Position numbers and translations under genes: made by a program. The notes under the pieces are model-generated. The model saw only the letters and a list, made by a program, of their open reading frames with translations. It was not told where the DNA came from and ran no database searches. 64,000 nucleotides of DNA from Daphnia pulex (lineage: Eukaryota > Arthropoda > Branchiopoda > Diplostraca > Daphniidae), in contig NC_060026.1 in assembly GCF_021134715.1 (NCBI RefSeq), positions 2,232,001-2,296,000 of the forward strand, in the 5' to 3' direction. Within the stretch, counting starts at the first letter, position 1, and every line of letters begins with the position of its first letter. This document shows, piece by piece, positions 1 to 11,264 of the stretch.

Positions 1-108
1 TGTAAATCCATATTCCACAGGTAAATAGGCAACACCTCTGTTTTGAAAATATTCCTGTGTATAAAAGCATTTTTTATTTGTGTAAATTTGGTTTTGAAAC
101 TCACTCAG

Positions 109-1827
109 GATCAGCTCGTTATTCGTTTTGGATCAAGTCGTTTCAGACAACGCGATGATTAGTATTTATCCGTTGGGCAAGGATCTTTACGCCTTCGCCG
201 AGACTCCGTTCATCCATCGCATCGATCCTGTAACTATGGAAACGACAAGACGAGTAAGTCGAGCGAGTAAATCAATGAAGCAATTGAAATATTTACCGGT
301 GATCGTTTGACGTACAGGAAAGCCTTCACGAGACGCTGAGTGTCTTCAATCAATCGTCTCATCCGCACATCACAGAGAGCGGAGAAGCTTATCAACTCGG
401 CCAGAAAATCGGAGCCAAAGGACCGAGTTATGTCGTTATTCATTACCCTCCAGACGATCAAGAGTCCAAGGCAACCGAACGAGCTCGCGTCGTGACAACT
501 GTTCCGTGCCGTTCGCTCAAAGAGCCGAGCTATATGCACAGTTTCTCAATCACAGATTCCTACTTCGTCCTGATCGAACAGCCGTTAAATGTCTCTTTCA
601 AGACGGTTTTGAGTAGTTTTCTATCCGGCAAACCTCTGGTTAATTCACTGAAATGGCGTCCAAACAAGGTATCAAACAGAATATAGATTATTATCAGGTG
701 ATTTAAATCACAATTTTACCTAACGCAGAAAACGAGGATTCGCGTGATATCCCGCAAAACGGGAGCTGAATTACCGGTGCAGTACGTGACGGAAGCCTTT
801 TTCTTCTTGCACACTGTCAACGCATTCGAAGCTGACGATCACCTGATTGTCGACATTTGCTGTTACGCCAATGCTAAAATGTTGGACTGCATGTACATCG
901 ACGCTTTGGAGGTAAACAAAAAAAAATTAAAAATCTGCGAATATGGTCATGATTAACAACAACACAATCAACTCTTAATAATTCCTTGATTCAACAGAAC
1001 GCCCAAAGCGATCCCAATTATGCTTCGCTCTTCAGGGGAAGACCGAAGCGCTTCGTCATGCCGTTGAATCCTAAACAGGGAAAGGAAGGAAATCTGAATA
1101 CGTACGCCCATTCGTTATCTGAAGCCAAATGGATGAACGGTGGCTCATCAATGTACATCAAACCGGACGAACTTTGCCCGCTGGGCTGCGAAACGCCACA
1201 GATCAACTACAACAAATACAATGGTATTTACTGGAATCAAGTAACGGTGAATGTCTTTAAAAAATGACTTATTTATTTGTGCAGGGAAGCCGTACCGTTA
1301 TTTCTACGCCATTTCGTCGGATGTGGACGCAGAAAATCCAGGCACTGTAAGAATCATTATTTAAATTATTGTACGTTGCTTCACTAATCATTTATCCAAT
1401 TCTATCATACCATTTTTGATGAAAGCTTATTAAAGTTGACACCATCGAGAAGAAATGCCGGACATGGGGTAAGTCATTCTTGAATAGATTTCGAAATAAA
1501 CAAGACTAATTTACAATGACATTTCCAGCCGAGAAGAACGTCTACGCTTCGGAACCAGTTTTTGTCCCACATCCAGATGCTAAAGTACGTTTCAAAATTA
1601 CTTATCCTTATACAGGTGAATTTTAAATAACTTCTATTTACCTTACTCTGCAGTCGGAAGATGACGGTGTGCTGTTGTCGTCGATGATATTTGGCGGACA
1701 CAACGAAAAGCGGACTGGCCTTTTAGTGTTGGATGCGGCTACTTTCAAGGAAATCGGTAGAACAGAATTTCACACTCCTAGCCCCGTGCCGAAATGCCTT
1801 CATGGATATTTCTCTCCTACAAAGTAA
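109..1827 (+). CDS. carotenoid oxygenase (NinaB/BCO/RPE65 family), 3' part
   Basis: Family members are non-haem iron enzymes that cleave or isomerise carotenoids and retinoids, in insects supplying visual chromophore. Eight exons can be read in one phase: 109-253, 318-668, 729-911, 998-1223, 1285-1346, 1426-1468, 1529-1584 and 1654-1827. The first begins in mid-protein, so the 5' end lies outside the window. Visible family marks are SDNAMISIYPLGKDLYAF, then HPHITESG and YMHSFSITDSYFVLIE (each carrying an expected iron-ligand histidine), FLHTVNAFEADD (third histidine), EDDGVLLS and near the end VPKCLHGYF (fourth histidine). All introns have GT-AG ends. No break is seen, so this looks like a working gene. 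Family is certain; whether it cleaves or isomerises, and the NinaB orthology, are inferred. Confidence 0.93.
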
Positions 1828-2719
1828 AATAATATTCTTTGATTCCCCAAAAGTTCGGCCATCATTTGTAAGAGGAAATTGCTTTTGATAAGGCTCGACT
1901 ATATTCTTCGTTTAAGTTTTCATTGTTCAACGTTCGTTTGACATATTCATCACATGCATATACACAAAAACGAAATATAATTACACATATTGCACTGTCA
2001 TAGCACGTTATCGAGTCATGTGTCAAGTCTTTTGATTTAAATAAATCGAGATACAATACAGTATTAACAAAATATTATTGACAATAATTTCGCTTAAAGT
2101 CGCTTAAGGACTATACCTTCTCCCCGTTTTCCTTGAAAATTCGCCACAATACTCCCTCTTAAGTTCTCTGAATGCAAAATCTGAAGGAGAAATTCAATTC
2201 CAATTTTTATTTTTAGCAATAAGAGAGCGCAACAACCAATTGAAATATTTTCTATGAAGGAAACGATAGCAAACCAAGCAAAATATCGACTGGAACCTGA
2301 AAATAACAATCTTACACTTTTCTTTTTTAAAAGGCGGCTTCTTTTCGAGCTTCCAATGATCTTCCAAATAGTTTACGAAGCATCTTGGGGAATTAAACTT
2401 TGAGAATAGCTGTTTCACCATCTGTTGTCGCATTTCGTAGGATCAAAGTCTCTTTCCAACAATTTAACCCACGCCAAAATTTGACTTGTTTAAACACAAC
2501 GTCTGCAAAGTTGCAGACGATGCCCATACATTCAAGCGTAAAAAATGTTATCCGGGCGGGGGATAAACCTTGCCATTATTGAGATTAAAACAAACTCTAA
2601 CCATAGGGGTTCGTCACACTCAACGTCAATATCCTATCAACCTGGTAATTGGCATTTGATGGCAAATATCACGAATGATTGTAATGTCAGGCGATAGTAC
2701 AAACGGCTCGGAATTCTCT
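1828..2719. other. intergenic, AT-rich, with decayed ankyrin-like stretch
   Basis: No intact gene is seen. On the minus strand at about 2400-2560 two different frames carry ankyrin-like wording (WVKLLERDFDPTKCDN in one, NATTDGETAILKV in the next), which suggests a frameshifted remnant of the gene whose first exon lies at 2720-3010. The rest is AT-rich without recognisable content. Confidence 0.35.
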
Positions 2720-3010
2720 TTAAAAGTACACGTTTCCTATGAAAAAGGACATAACATTTTCAACAGAGGTTTTCCATGTATTGCACATTATGTGCTTTTT
2801 CAGCTGGTGCTCTAAGAACTCGAGCACGTCGTAAAATTTTCTTTCAACAGCCACTTTAAGACACGTATCGCCTTGTTTGTTGATACAAGTGTCCATAAAA
2901 TTTGCCACGATTGCCTCCCGTCCGTGATTTTGGTATAGTACTTTTAATTCGTGTAACGAACCTTCGATGACAGCTTTGCAAAAGAGATCGGCCACACCAG
3001 GAGCAGCCAT
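2720..3010 (-). CDS. ankyrin-like first exon, probably of a broken gene
   Basis: A 96-codon frame starts at an ATG and reads as one to two degenerate ankyrin-type helices: AVIEGSLHELKVLYQNHG, then INKQGDTCLKVAVERKFYDV followed by LEFLEHQL. Such repeats bind other proteins. The frame ends in a stop after a tail that no longer looks like a repeat, and the next minus-strand sequence holds frameshifted pieces of the same type, so I read it as the 5' exon of a decayed or truncated gene. An intact short protein cannot be excluded. No signal peptide or membrane segment is seen. Confidence 0.45.
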   Translation of the reverse strand: MAAPGVADLFCKAVIEGSLHELKVLYQNHGREAIVANFMDTCINKQGDTCLKVAVERKFYDVLEFLEHQLKKHIMCNTWKTSVENVMSFFIGNVYF

Positions 3011-3516
3011 AATGACTAGTGAATAAGGAACACCAATATAATTGGGAATGTAAACAGTACAAAAGAGAAAAAAGATAACTCAACAGACAAAACAAAAACA
3101 AGTGTAAAGGTTCTGCAAATTTCTTTTTACATAAATTAAAACTGTTCCTGTCGATATTATTATCGTATTTCTGTCGTAACATTAACGATGTTTTTGCAAA
3201 CTTGCGATTATCCGAGACGATACTGCGATTCCTCACCACCTAAGTTGATGATTTCCGCGAAACTTGGTTGTTCACGGAGACGCGCATAAGCCACCAAGAC
3301 CCGCCCTCTTTATTTCCTACTACTTCCTTCAAACAGCCTTCCCATTCGTTAGGGGAATTAATTAAGTCGTTTTTATCACTGCGTGTGTTCAGCGTGTGTT
3401 AAGTTTCATGCGTTAAAAAAAAAGTCTTTTTTCCTCTATTACCTAATACTACTAACTTCATTTGGGAACCCAAATACCGGGATTGGGCGGGAAATTTGAT
3501 TTTCAAATAAAGTTTA
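3011..3516. other. intergenic, nothing recognised
   Basis: AT-rich spacer between the minus-strand ankyrin-like exon and the plus-strand chimeric pseudogene. It should contain the promoter of the former, but no clear TATA box or other element was recognised. Confidence 0.5.
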
Positions 3517-3815
3517 GTGAAACACGGCGAAGTTGCGGTAGATAGACAAAGCGAGCGATACCGTTACCTACAGGCTAAACATAAACCAAATGATAAATCT
3601 GAAACAATCACGGCAGCTGACCTTCTCCAAGACAACAATGGAGAATTCATTAAACCGAAATATTTTCGTTCGTACTACCGTGATATAATTAAACGAACTG
3701 AAGGAATTCTCCCGGAAAATGTTTAGGATTGCATCATCTGCACCAACATTGGCTTCGACAGTGAGCAGAAGCTGAAGAAGAGCGGGATCGAGCTGATACT
3801 TCACGATCAAATTTT
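3517..3815 (+). pseudogene. N-terminal part of chimeric pseudogene, unplaced family
   Basis: Open frame with one internal TAG at 3727-3729 (between ILPENV and DCIICTNIGFD). It includes LQAKHKPNDKSETITAADLL, KPKYFRSYYRDIIKRTEGIL and CIICTNIGFDSEQKLKKSGI. The last two remind me of a module in large arthropod ankyrin/NACHT-like proteins, but I cannot name the family. The frame runs straight into CC2D2A-like sequence at about 3812-3820 without an obvious splice site. The stop codon and the fusion make a working gene unlikely. Confidence 0.45.
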
Positions 3816-4390
3816 TCCTTCGACGAGAAAAGAGCGAAATCCTGTGCCACTTCTGGCTGGCCTGGCCATCTATACGACGGAGCAAGTCAACCTGAGAGTC
3901 AACGTCATCCGAGCGCTAAATTTACCTCATAAAATCGACAGTACTCGACAAAAGTTGAATTCAAAATAATCGCGCGATTTTTTTTTAAATTGCCCGCCTT
4001 AATCAGGAGATTCAATATTCCATCCGTTTGTCGAAGCGTCTTTCCGAAAATTCAGCGCTCGAACAGCTGGAAACGGTACCCCTCGAACTAAGAACTTTGT
4101 CTTCTAGTCAAGTATTTTTCAAAAAAACTACTCTTTTAAAATTCGTTAAATGTAAAACAAATCGAATTTTACAGTTTTGCGGAAGGGAATCGTTCACTGG
4201 CTTATTTACAGTCCATTCAGGACGATTTGTTCATTCAACTTTTTGACGAGACTACTTTTTAAAGACAAATTGGAATTGGAAGTTAATTCAACAAGCTATA
4301 TTTACGGAATAGGTTGTGGTCGATATTTTGGACAACCGACCGTCAAAGGGATGTGAGCGTTCACCAGCGCTACGAAAGGAAGATGTAAAA
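3816..4390 (+). pseudogene. CC2D2A-like fragment, C2 domain region
   Basis: CC2D2A is a ciliary transition-zone scaffold with a central C2 domain. Here the expected order survives in pieces: VNLRVNVIRALNLPHK (start of C2) in the frame ending at 3969; after a small intron HPFVEASFRKFSARTAGNG near 4020-4080; then after a second intron SLAYLQSIQDDLFIQLFDE near 4193-4250; and finally VHQRYERKM near 4360-4385 in another frame. Stops and frame changes separate the parts, so this is a pseudogene. The following part of CC2D2A is absent, because the 3-kb repeat starts at once. A later part of the protein is found at 20156-20884. Confidence 0.7.
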
Positions 4391-4423
4391 ATGCTGTGAC
4401 GATGTAAAAAAATACCAAGATAA

Positions 4424-7400
4424 ACTAGAAAATTCGTCAATCGAATAACGGAATTTTTTGTTATTTCTTTGCCAACGAAATGGCATTTTGAATCAAGTAG
4501 CCTGGCCAGTTGAAAACTTAATTTCCCAGAAACTTGTGCACAGTCGAGCCCATTAATAAAACATAAGTGGAAGATCCTACCTTTGATGGCTAACGGTCAT
4601 GTCTGGAAGAGAAGAGTTTCGAAGCTTGGCGTTTTCCCTCCTTGGCGTGATATAATTCTTGTAGTTGAAGAAATCCTCTTCTCCTTCTAGGGACCACGAA
4701 CGACGTCAAGTGTCACGACAAGAGAAATGAACACAACAGAAGGATCACGGATGAAGTTGCGTTGGAATCACGATAACTGCAAAGTAGAATTAACAAACAA
4801 TTAGATTTGAGTTCCCACGGCTGTGAATTACTGAATTGGACACTACACTTGCACATGTTAGAAGCCAAAAAGAATAAAAAGAAACGTTATTGTCTCTCAG
4901 AAAAAGCGCACTGCGAAAAATGACAACACCCCCTTAATTTGAGAGAGAAGAGGAAAGGTTTGAAAAAGGAAATAGGGCCATCATAAATGGTTTGATGCAG
5001 TAATCCTATGACCTCCATTCGTCCCAGGACAATTGTAAAATTAGCTGTCACCTATAAATAGGACTAGCCGCGAACATTTTGGAAAAACAACAAAAAAAAA
5101 AACCAAAAAGTCAATCCTTACTAGGGGTGCCAAAATTTTGCAGCGTGGTATTTAGCGACTGATTTCCATAGCCGATTAATTGAACTTCAGCATGGTTGGC
5201 CAACTCTTTGGTTACACGAATCCGGTCTAAGTTTTTATCTTCATGCCAATACCAACGCACCAACAACAACAATAGACCACGCCAAAATGCTTCAAATGGC
5301 TTTTGACGTCTGCACAGAAAGGAAGAGTTGGGATTGTAGAATAAGCCATCGTTTGCTCAGCGAGTCAGCGACCATGTCAATTAGATCCTTTATTACTGGG
5401 ATCTTCTTGAACTTTCCCAAAAAACATCCAGGCTCTTTAACTAATAAGACATCTAACATTCCTTCATGAGCTAGGTTAGCGTAGGGTTATGAAACTGGAA
5501 ACAAATAAAAGAAAACCATAAAATAAAATTAGACAATGAAGGTTCAAAATTACTTCTGTTGCATATGCTTGAGTAGGTTTAAGAAACATCAGTGATAAAG
5601 GATTAAAGGAAACAGGCTGTGACACTACTTGCAGCTGACAAGACGTAACAGCAAGTTTCTTATTAGCAGCCAACTTGTCCATCATCTTACCCGCTGAAAA
5701 CTTAGTAGCAGGTTTCTGCAGCCATTCCATGTCCTTGCTGCTAAATCGTTATTGTGGCCGGAAGTTGATTACATGAATAAAAGCCTTACAACCGAATTTT
5801 CATTTGACATGTAGAATGGGTGCAGCTTTCTAAGTAAAATTCTCAAAATAAACTTTTAGGCACCTAGTTGACAAGTGAGAGCAAGATTCAGTTACACGAG
5901 GTACAAACCATATCATTAAAGATGATCTTTATAGATGGGTAGATGAGACCTGTATCTCATGTGTTCTGCTTCAATCCCAGGAATGTCCAGTGTCAATACA
6001 AGAATAGACCTTAGCGAAGGCTTTGACGATCGACGAAAGATCAAGTGGACTAGCTCAAGAGTCGTGACCAACCTTAGACAAATTGCTATAATAAATCGGA
6101 TGTAATATTATACATAAAAAAAATCTCTAACTCATAATGAAAAAACGATATCTAGTTTAATTACCAACTTGCAACATGAAGAGAAATTGACACATCAAAG
6201 ACAAAAAAGCCCATGTGCAGAAAATGCGGTCGGGAATGAATAAATCATAAAAGCAGAGACCACCGAGGCGCCGACAGTTCGACACGCTGATACTGATAGG
6301 ATGAGATTCCAATATGGAGTGCATAATTCGTCCACTAGGTGTGGATACCTGCGCCTGGTGATGGCGGCATTTTTGTTTTTTTCAACAAGGAGTAATTTAT
6401 TTTATACATTTTTTTATCGTTTGCTTTTAGCATGAATAAATTTTAAATTTTTAACGTTTATTCTCTAACTTAAAAATAAGTAGAAATATAAAAATAAGCA
6501 TATTATACTAGCTTTTAAGTTTTAACTACTTATAAATATTTGTTTGGCAAAATTGGTAAAACTTGTTGAGTCTTGGCTGATTTAATACTTCTACATTTTT
6601 TACGATGACAACTAAACACTTTTCTGGGAGGGATACACTCTTAATTCGAGGCATATTAGTGAATTCTGGAATTACAACTTAATTTATCTTGAAAAAGTTT
6701 GTCTAATGTCCCGTAATCCCGTTTCTCAATAAAATGATACAAAAAGTCAAGTGAGCAGACATTCCAGAAAAACCAGAAAAACACCGTCCGTAGTCCGTTG
6801 TACGAGCAGCACTGTCATTTAGATTAAAACCGATTTTTAAAAGTTAAATTCATCAATTGCAAACCAAAGAAAATAGTAAAAATAGGAATAGAAGAAAAAA
6901 AAATAACCAGAGACAATTGATTATTCTTAACAACAAATTTAGGTCGCACCGGGTCACGCTATCCACCACGTTTTTGTAAACATGTGACTGACCATAGACA
7001 ACAAAATTGTTGTTGTCTATTTGTAAAAGAAAAAATATCGTTAGTTAGTTACCTAACACAGGATGTATACAAACCAACCATAGGTTAGTCAACTGCTAAC
7101 AGCCTCTATGTAATAGCTTTTCACACGCTTTTATCACTCAAATGTAGGTATACCCAAACACGGCAGGCTGTAAATGTCACGCGACTGCAGGATATATCAA
7201 AATTCATAGACTTATCAGTTTAACACGACTGAACCGCTTTGACTCATTGGGGATATAGTCGCATCACATTTCCGGTGCAGTAAATAGACTGGCTTGAACA
7301 TGTTTGAAAATACGCCAGCAAAGTTTAACATAACAACTGATGTTCCGACAAGTAATCGGCCAAGTCGTAGTTGTCAATATTGAATGTAAGTGTGACTTTG

Positions 7401-7431
7401 TGATGTAATTTGTCAAACATATGATGTATGC
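4424..7431. repeat. 3-kb dispersed repeat, copy 1
   Basis: This stretch recurs in the same orientation at 21045-24030 with a few substitutions and small indels; for example, about 40 bases near 7209-7248 are missing in copy 2, and copy 2 has an extra block near 23186-23202. The shared part begins near AAAATTCGTCAA and ends near GATGTATGC, after which the flanks differ. No terminal repeats or target duplications were recognised. It contains a Tudor-type remnant on the minus strand and an 11-bp inverted repeat (ATAGACAACAA, spacer, TTGTTGTCTAT) near 6993-7020. Both copies sit just 3' of CC2D2A fragments, so a segmental duplication is as likely as a transposon. Confidence 0.9.
5125..5748 (-). 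pseudogene. Tudor-domain gene remnant inside the 3-kb repeat
   Basis: Three minus-strand pieces look coding. The first, from an ATG at 5730, reads MEWLQKPATKFSAGKMMDKL and ends at a GTAATT donor. The second includes NLAHEGMLDVLLVKEPGCF and DLIDMVADSLSKRW. The third has RWYWHEDKNLDRIRVTKEL, then NHAEVQLIGYGNQSLNTT and NFGTPS, which follows the Tudor-domain pattern (aromatic start, A.V..IDYGN, L.NL). Tudor domains bind methylated arginine, typically in germline piRNA factors. The pieces are in different frames and one has a stop before it, so I call a pseudogene; undetected introns could rescue part of it. Confidence 0.5.
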
Positions 7432-7506
7432 ATATCATAAAGTATTTCGTCCATCGATTTGTATTGCTCCCTTCTGTAGAGTGATGGGGCCTAGAATTCT
7501 TGGACC

Positions 7507-7515
7507 TATATAAAG
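7507..7515 (+). promoter_or_regulatory. TATA box of the astacin gene
   Basis: TATATAAAG lies about 170 bases upstream of the astacin start codon. A probable 5' UTR intron (GTAAGT near 7611, AAAG near 7680) sits between transcript start and ATG. Confidence 0.6.
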
Positions 7516-7683
7516 AGGTGACTTTAGCAGTTAGAAACCATCAGCTCACAACCAGCTCTCAAGTACAGTCATCTGACTAAACCACAAACCTATTCAACGT
7601 TTAATTTTCTGTAAGTCTAATATTTAATTTTCACGATCTATTAAAATTGTCGAATTTTGTTTCACCTTAAGTAATCAAAGAAT

Positions 7684-9067
7684 ATGATGTCCCAACGACC
7701 TTTATTCATCATGGCGATTTACGCGGCTTGCCTTTGGCTGGGATCTGGAGTCACATCGTCGCCCATCGTTTTGACATCGAATGGAGATGACGATCTTCGT
7801 TCAACCGTTCCAGTTCAAACTCTGCCGAGTGGACCGACAGATCCATCTGAAATCGGACAGCCGCTCACCGAAGAAGAATTCCACAGCAACATTACAACTT
7901 ACAAAGATGGTGCTGAGAATAACCAAATTATTAAATTGAATTTTCAATTGCCTTACATAATTTATAAATTTTTTTAAAGCATCCGAATTGGATTCGTCGG
8001 AGAAGAAGATTCCCGATGAGCTGCTGCATCAGCTTTGGGGTGGTGACATTATGACTCTATCAGGTGACAAAAACGCTGTCGTGGATCCCAATAGTCTTTG
8101 GCCCAATGCCCAAATCCCTTACGTCATTTCTGCAAGCTACAGTAAGTCATTAAACATGAACGATGGGGAAACATTACATCATTAAAATTAATTATTATTC
8201 AAAATTTTTCTCCCTCTGTTATCTAATGGGGAAAAAACAGCCCCCGACCAACGCAGAGTCATCGGTTACGCCATGAACGAGTATCACACCAAAACTTGCA
8301 TCCGCTTCGTTCCACGGACCAATCAAAACAATTACATTTACATCCGGAGAGACCTTAATGTTGGGTAAATATCCCCGGACTTTCAAAAGTTATAATCGAC
8401 CAATAAATATTACATAAAAACAATTTGGATTGAAATCAGATGCTGGAGTTACGTCGGCATGAACGGAAACGGTGTCCAAGATGTGAGTCTACCAGACTAT
8501 TGCGTCAGCTACAGTTACCCCGGATCGGTTATTCACGAACTGATGCACGCCACTGGATTCCAACACGAACACCAGAGACCCGACCAACAATATTACATCA
8601 ACGTTAACTACCCCAACATTCGTCCAGGTATTTACTTCTAGAAATCAGTGTGCGTCATCAGGATGTTTATCAACTAAAATGGTTCCTCACTTCTCTCAAC
8701 AGATAATCGTCAATTCTTCAATCCATTCAAACCTAACGTAGTCAACACTTTGGGTCTCCCATACGACATCAGTAATTCGATTCCACGTTTGACCTTATAC
8801 CAGTTCAGTTTAATGACAATTTTATCTGTGGCTTGACGATAGAATCGGTGATGCACTACCCCAGCTCGTTCATGGCAAGCAACCCATCGATCCCGACTAT
8901 GGTAGCCAGGAGTGGCGATTTGAACTTGGGAAATCTGAAGGGATTTACTAAGGTACTAATGCTATTCTTTTTAATTATTTTTACAAAACACCGCTTAATA
9001 TTTTATTCAATCGGAAATGCAGTTGGACACCCAGAAGATCAACAAGTTGTACAACTGCCGTTACTAA
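7684..9067 (+). CDS. secreted astacin-family zinc metalloprotease
   Basis: Astacins are extracellular endopeptidases used in digestion, hatching or development. Seven exons give 307 residues: 7684-7909, 7980-8141, 8241-8364, 8440-8627, 8703-8771, 8843-8952 and 9023-9067. Residues 1 to about 26 form a signal peptide (LFIMAIYAACLWLGSG core), followed by an acidic propeptide. The catalytic domain starts near NAVVDPNSLWPNAQIPYVIS. The zinc site HELMHATGFQHEHQR and the Met-turn SVMHYPS are intact, and the four usual cysteines are seen (TCIRF, GCWSY, DYCVSY, LYNC). There is no CUB, EGF or ShK tail, so it is a minimal astacin. A TATA box precedes it. The exon 5/6 junction (8771/8843) is the least certain, as the acceptor context is weak. 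Confidence 0.95.
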
Positions 9068-10075
9068 TTGGGTCGTAGTTATTTTTCAATTCACCCCCTA
9101 ATCTTTACCGTAGTATATGTGAAGCTGTTAAATATTAAGCTTAGTAGATTGTTTATTGTCGGTTGATTACTCTAATACACATTATATTTTTTCCTTATTT
9201 TGGGTGCATTTTTGTCTACAAATATTTTTTAAAATTTCGATGAATTTGATAGCTTTTTTTTAAAACAAAATTCTTGCGTATAGAAAAGCAAATAAATAAA
9301 ATGCAAAGCAGCTACTGTATGACTCTCATATTAAAATGAAGGAGCTGGAGTCCAAAGTGCAATTCATCAAATTTAAAAAAAAAATGTCTGGACACATCCA
9401 CACACGCTGAACCATAAACCATTTGATAACGAAACCACACCAGTCAGATAATTAATGCAAGTCGATACATGAAATGGTTTGTGGTTTCAAGAAATGTTAA
9501 TATATAAAACAGCATGTTCTGGCGAGTGTACCATGGTTTCTTCACATTCTCTAAAAAACTACAAATTGACGTTTCGTGTGTGGAAATTGTAGTCTGCAAT
9601 CTGGGATGACTCGGTTTGGCATTTGCCAGATTGCGAAAATGAGTCGAAAATTGATTCGAATCGAATTAAACCGGATATTTAACCGGATTAAATAAGATTT
9701 TGGCCAAACTGGATTTGCAACATCCAACCAGATGTTATTAATCATCTAATTTCCAATATTCTTGTGGCTGATAGCGTCGAATTATCTGTCATAAAATTTT
9801 CTCTCGAATTTTCTCTTCGGCCTTGTGAAATGGAAAAAAATACGCCAACGATGAGTTATTTAAATATCAGCGTTACAAAAGTTGTTTCAAAAATGACATT
9901 CTTTATTCTCATTTCTCAGAAGCAGATGCAAGCCCTACGACGAGACTCCAATAATTTTCAACACAATAACAAGCACACATTTCTTGATTAAAATCTTAAC
10001 GATTCCAAACGAATCACAACACGCTTCGACGATTCAAAAAGCCTTCAAAGATGGGAATCCATTTTCCAATCTGCT
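9068..10075. other. intergenic between astacin and small heat-shock gene
   Basis: Holds the astacin 3' UTR; AATAAATAAA near 9290-9300 is a plausible polyadenylation signal. Small open frames at 9551-9991 have no recognisable domain and are ignored. Confidence 0.5.
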
Positions 10076-10771
10076 TTAGTTTTTGCCGGCCTCACGACTC
10101 ACGGGAATGTTGACATTTCCCTTCTGCGTCTCCTGCCCGGATTTCACGGACTGCTGGGATGTAGGCGGAAGCTGCTTCACTTCAATTTCACGCTCCTTCT
10201 CCTGGTAAAAATACATCCACACAACATTTTAAAACACGAATTTAAAAAATATTCTATTGCCACCAACCGGTTCAACCGCCTTCTTCTGAGCGCAAACCAC
10301 CAGAGTTCCGTCGTCCGACAAAGTGGCATTCAGATTCTCAAAATCCGCGTTACGAGGGAGAATGTAACTGCGTTTGATGTTGCGCGAGATGTGGCCATGC
10401 TCGTCGGGCTTTTCTTTGTGTTCGGCGTGAATCACGAGATTGCGATCAACCAGCTTGACGTTGATCTCGTCGGACTTGAAATCTCCCAGGTGAAGAGTCA
10501 CCTTCATAAACACAATAGAATTAAATATGGAAATGAATAAGAGCGATATAACGGTTGGGAATTTTACCTGATACTTGTTCTCGTCGCTGACGACTTCCCT
10601 GATTGGTGAACGACGCCGGGTGCCGGTGGGAGCGAAGTCAATTGCTGACAAAACCGAAGGAAGAGACGATTCCATCCAACGAGTCAGCGGGTCCTGGCGA
10701 TAAACGGCCCAAGGATCTCTAGGCCAGCCCATGCCCATATCAAAGAAAGGATCGATGTTCCAGAGAGCCAT
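10076..10771 (-). CDS. small heat-shock protein (alpha-crystallin domain)
   Basis: An ATP-independent chaperone that holds unfolding proteins. Three exons, 10771-10568, 10501-10268 and 10201-10076, sum to 188 codons including the stop. The N-terminus MALWNIDPFFDMG with WPRDPW is typical of arthropod sHSPs. The alpha-crystallin domain runs from about NKYQVTLHLGDFKSDEINVK through GHISRNIKRSYILPRNADF to LSDDGTLVV. The tail carries IEV, the expected I-x-I/V anchoring motif, then a Gln/Ser-rich end. It lies head to head with a second sHSP gene at 11265, and a TATA box plus a heat-shock element precede it, suggesting stress induction. Confidence 0.95.
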
Positions 10772-10861
10772 GATTTCGAACTGGAAAAAGTTGGAGAGAA
10801 CACGTCAAAGAATTGGCAACGTAAATTTCTCGACTGAGGCTCGGAACGGTTTGTCCAAGGG

Positions 10862-10897
10862 CTTATATAGGTTAGCTATCGATTCCTAGAAGGTTCT
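10862..10897 (-). promoter_or_regulatory. TATA box and heat-shock element of the minus-strand sHSP gene
   Basis: Read on the minus strand, CTATATAA (10862-10869) is preceded by the heat-shock factor core GAAnnTTC (10889-10896) with a further TTC unit at 10883-10885 offset by one base from ideal spacing. About 90 to 125 bases upstream of the ATG, a fitting distance for a stress promoter. Confidence 0.65.
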
Positions 10898-11264
10898 CTA
10901 CTCAGCCATTCAAACGTTGATTTTCGAGGTAAATGATTAGTAAATGAAGTGGAACTTATACTTGGTAATTGGTATTTTGTTAAAGATAATTTTCTAACGA
11001 TGGCAATACGATTTATTAGTCTAACGATTACTAGTGACAAATGCTTTTTAGTTTTTACCATTCGTGCAGTTAAAAAAAAACGTTGCAATCTCGTCTACAG
11101 CGACAAGTATAAAACGATTCCCAATTTGTCCAGCAAATTATTGCAGAGCCGTTCGCTGTTGGTGATTGATCTCCCCCATCTTCCAATTATTTGTATTTTT
11201 AGCCGTTATGTTTTTTACTTCATGTTTTAATTATTCATTTTGATTAAATGTTTTTAGGCTTATC

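Noticed and set aside
5125-5260. HAEVQLI taken as a deaminase-like motif
   Set aside because: The surrounding pattern fits a Tudor domain, and no zinc-binding deaminase residues are seen.
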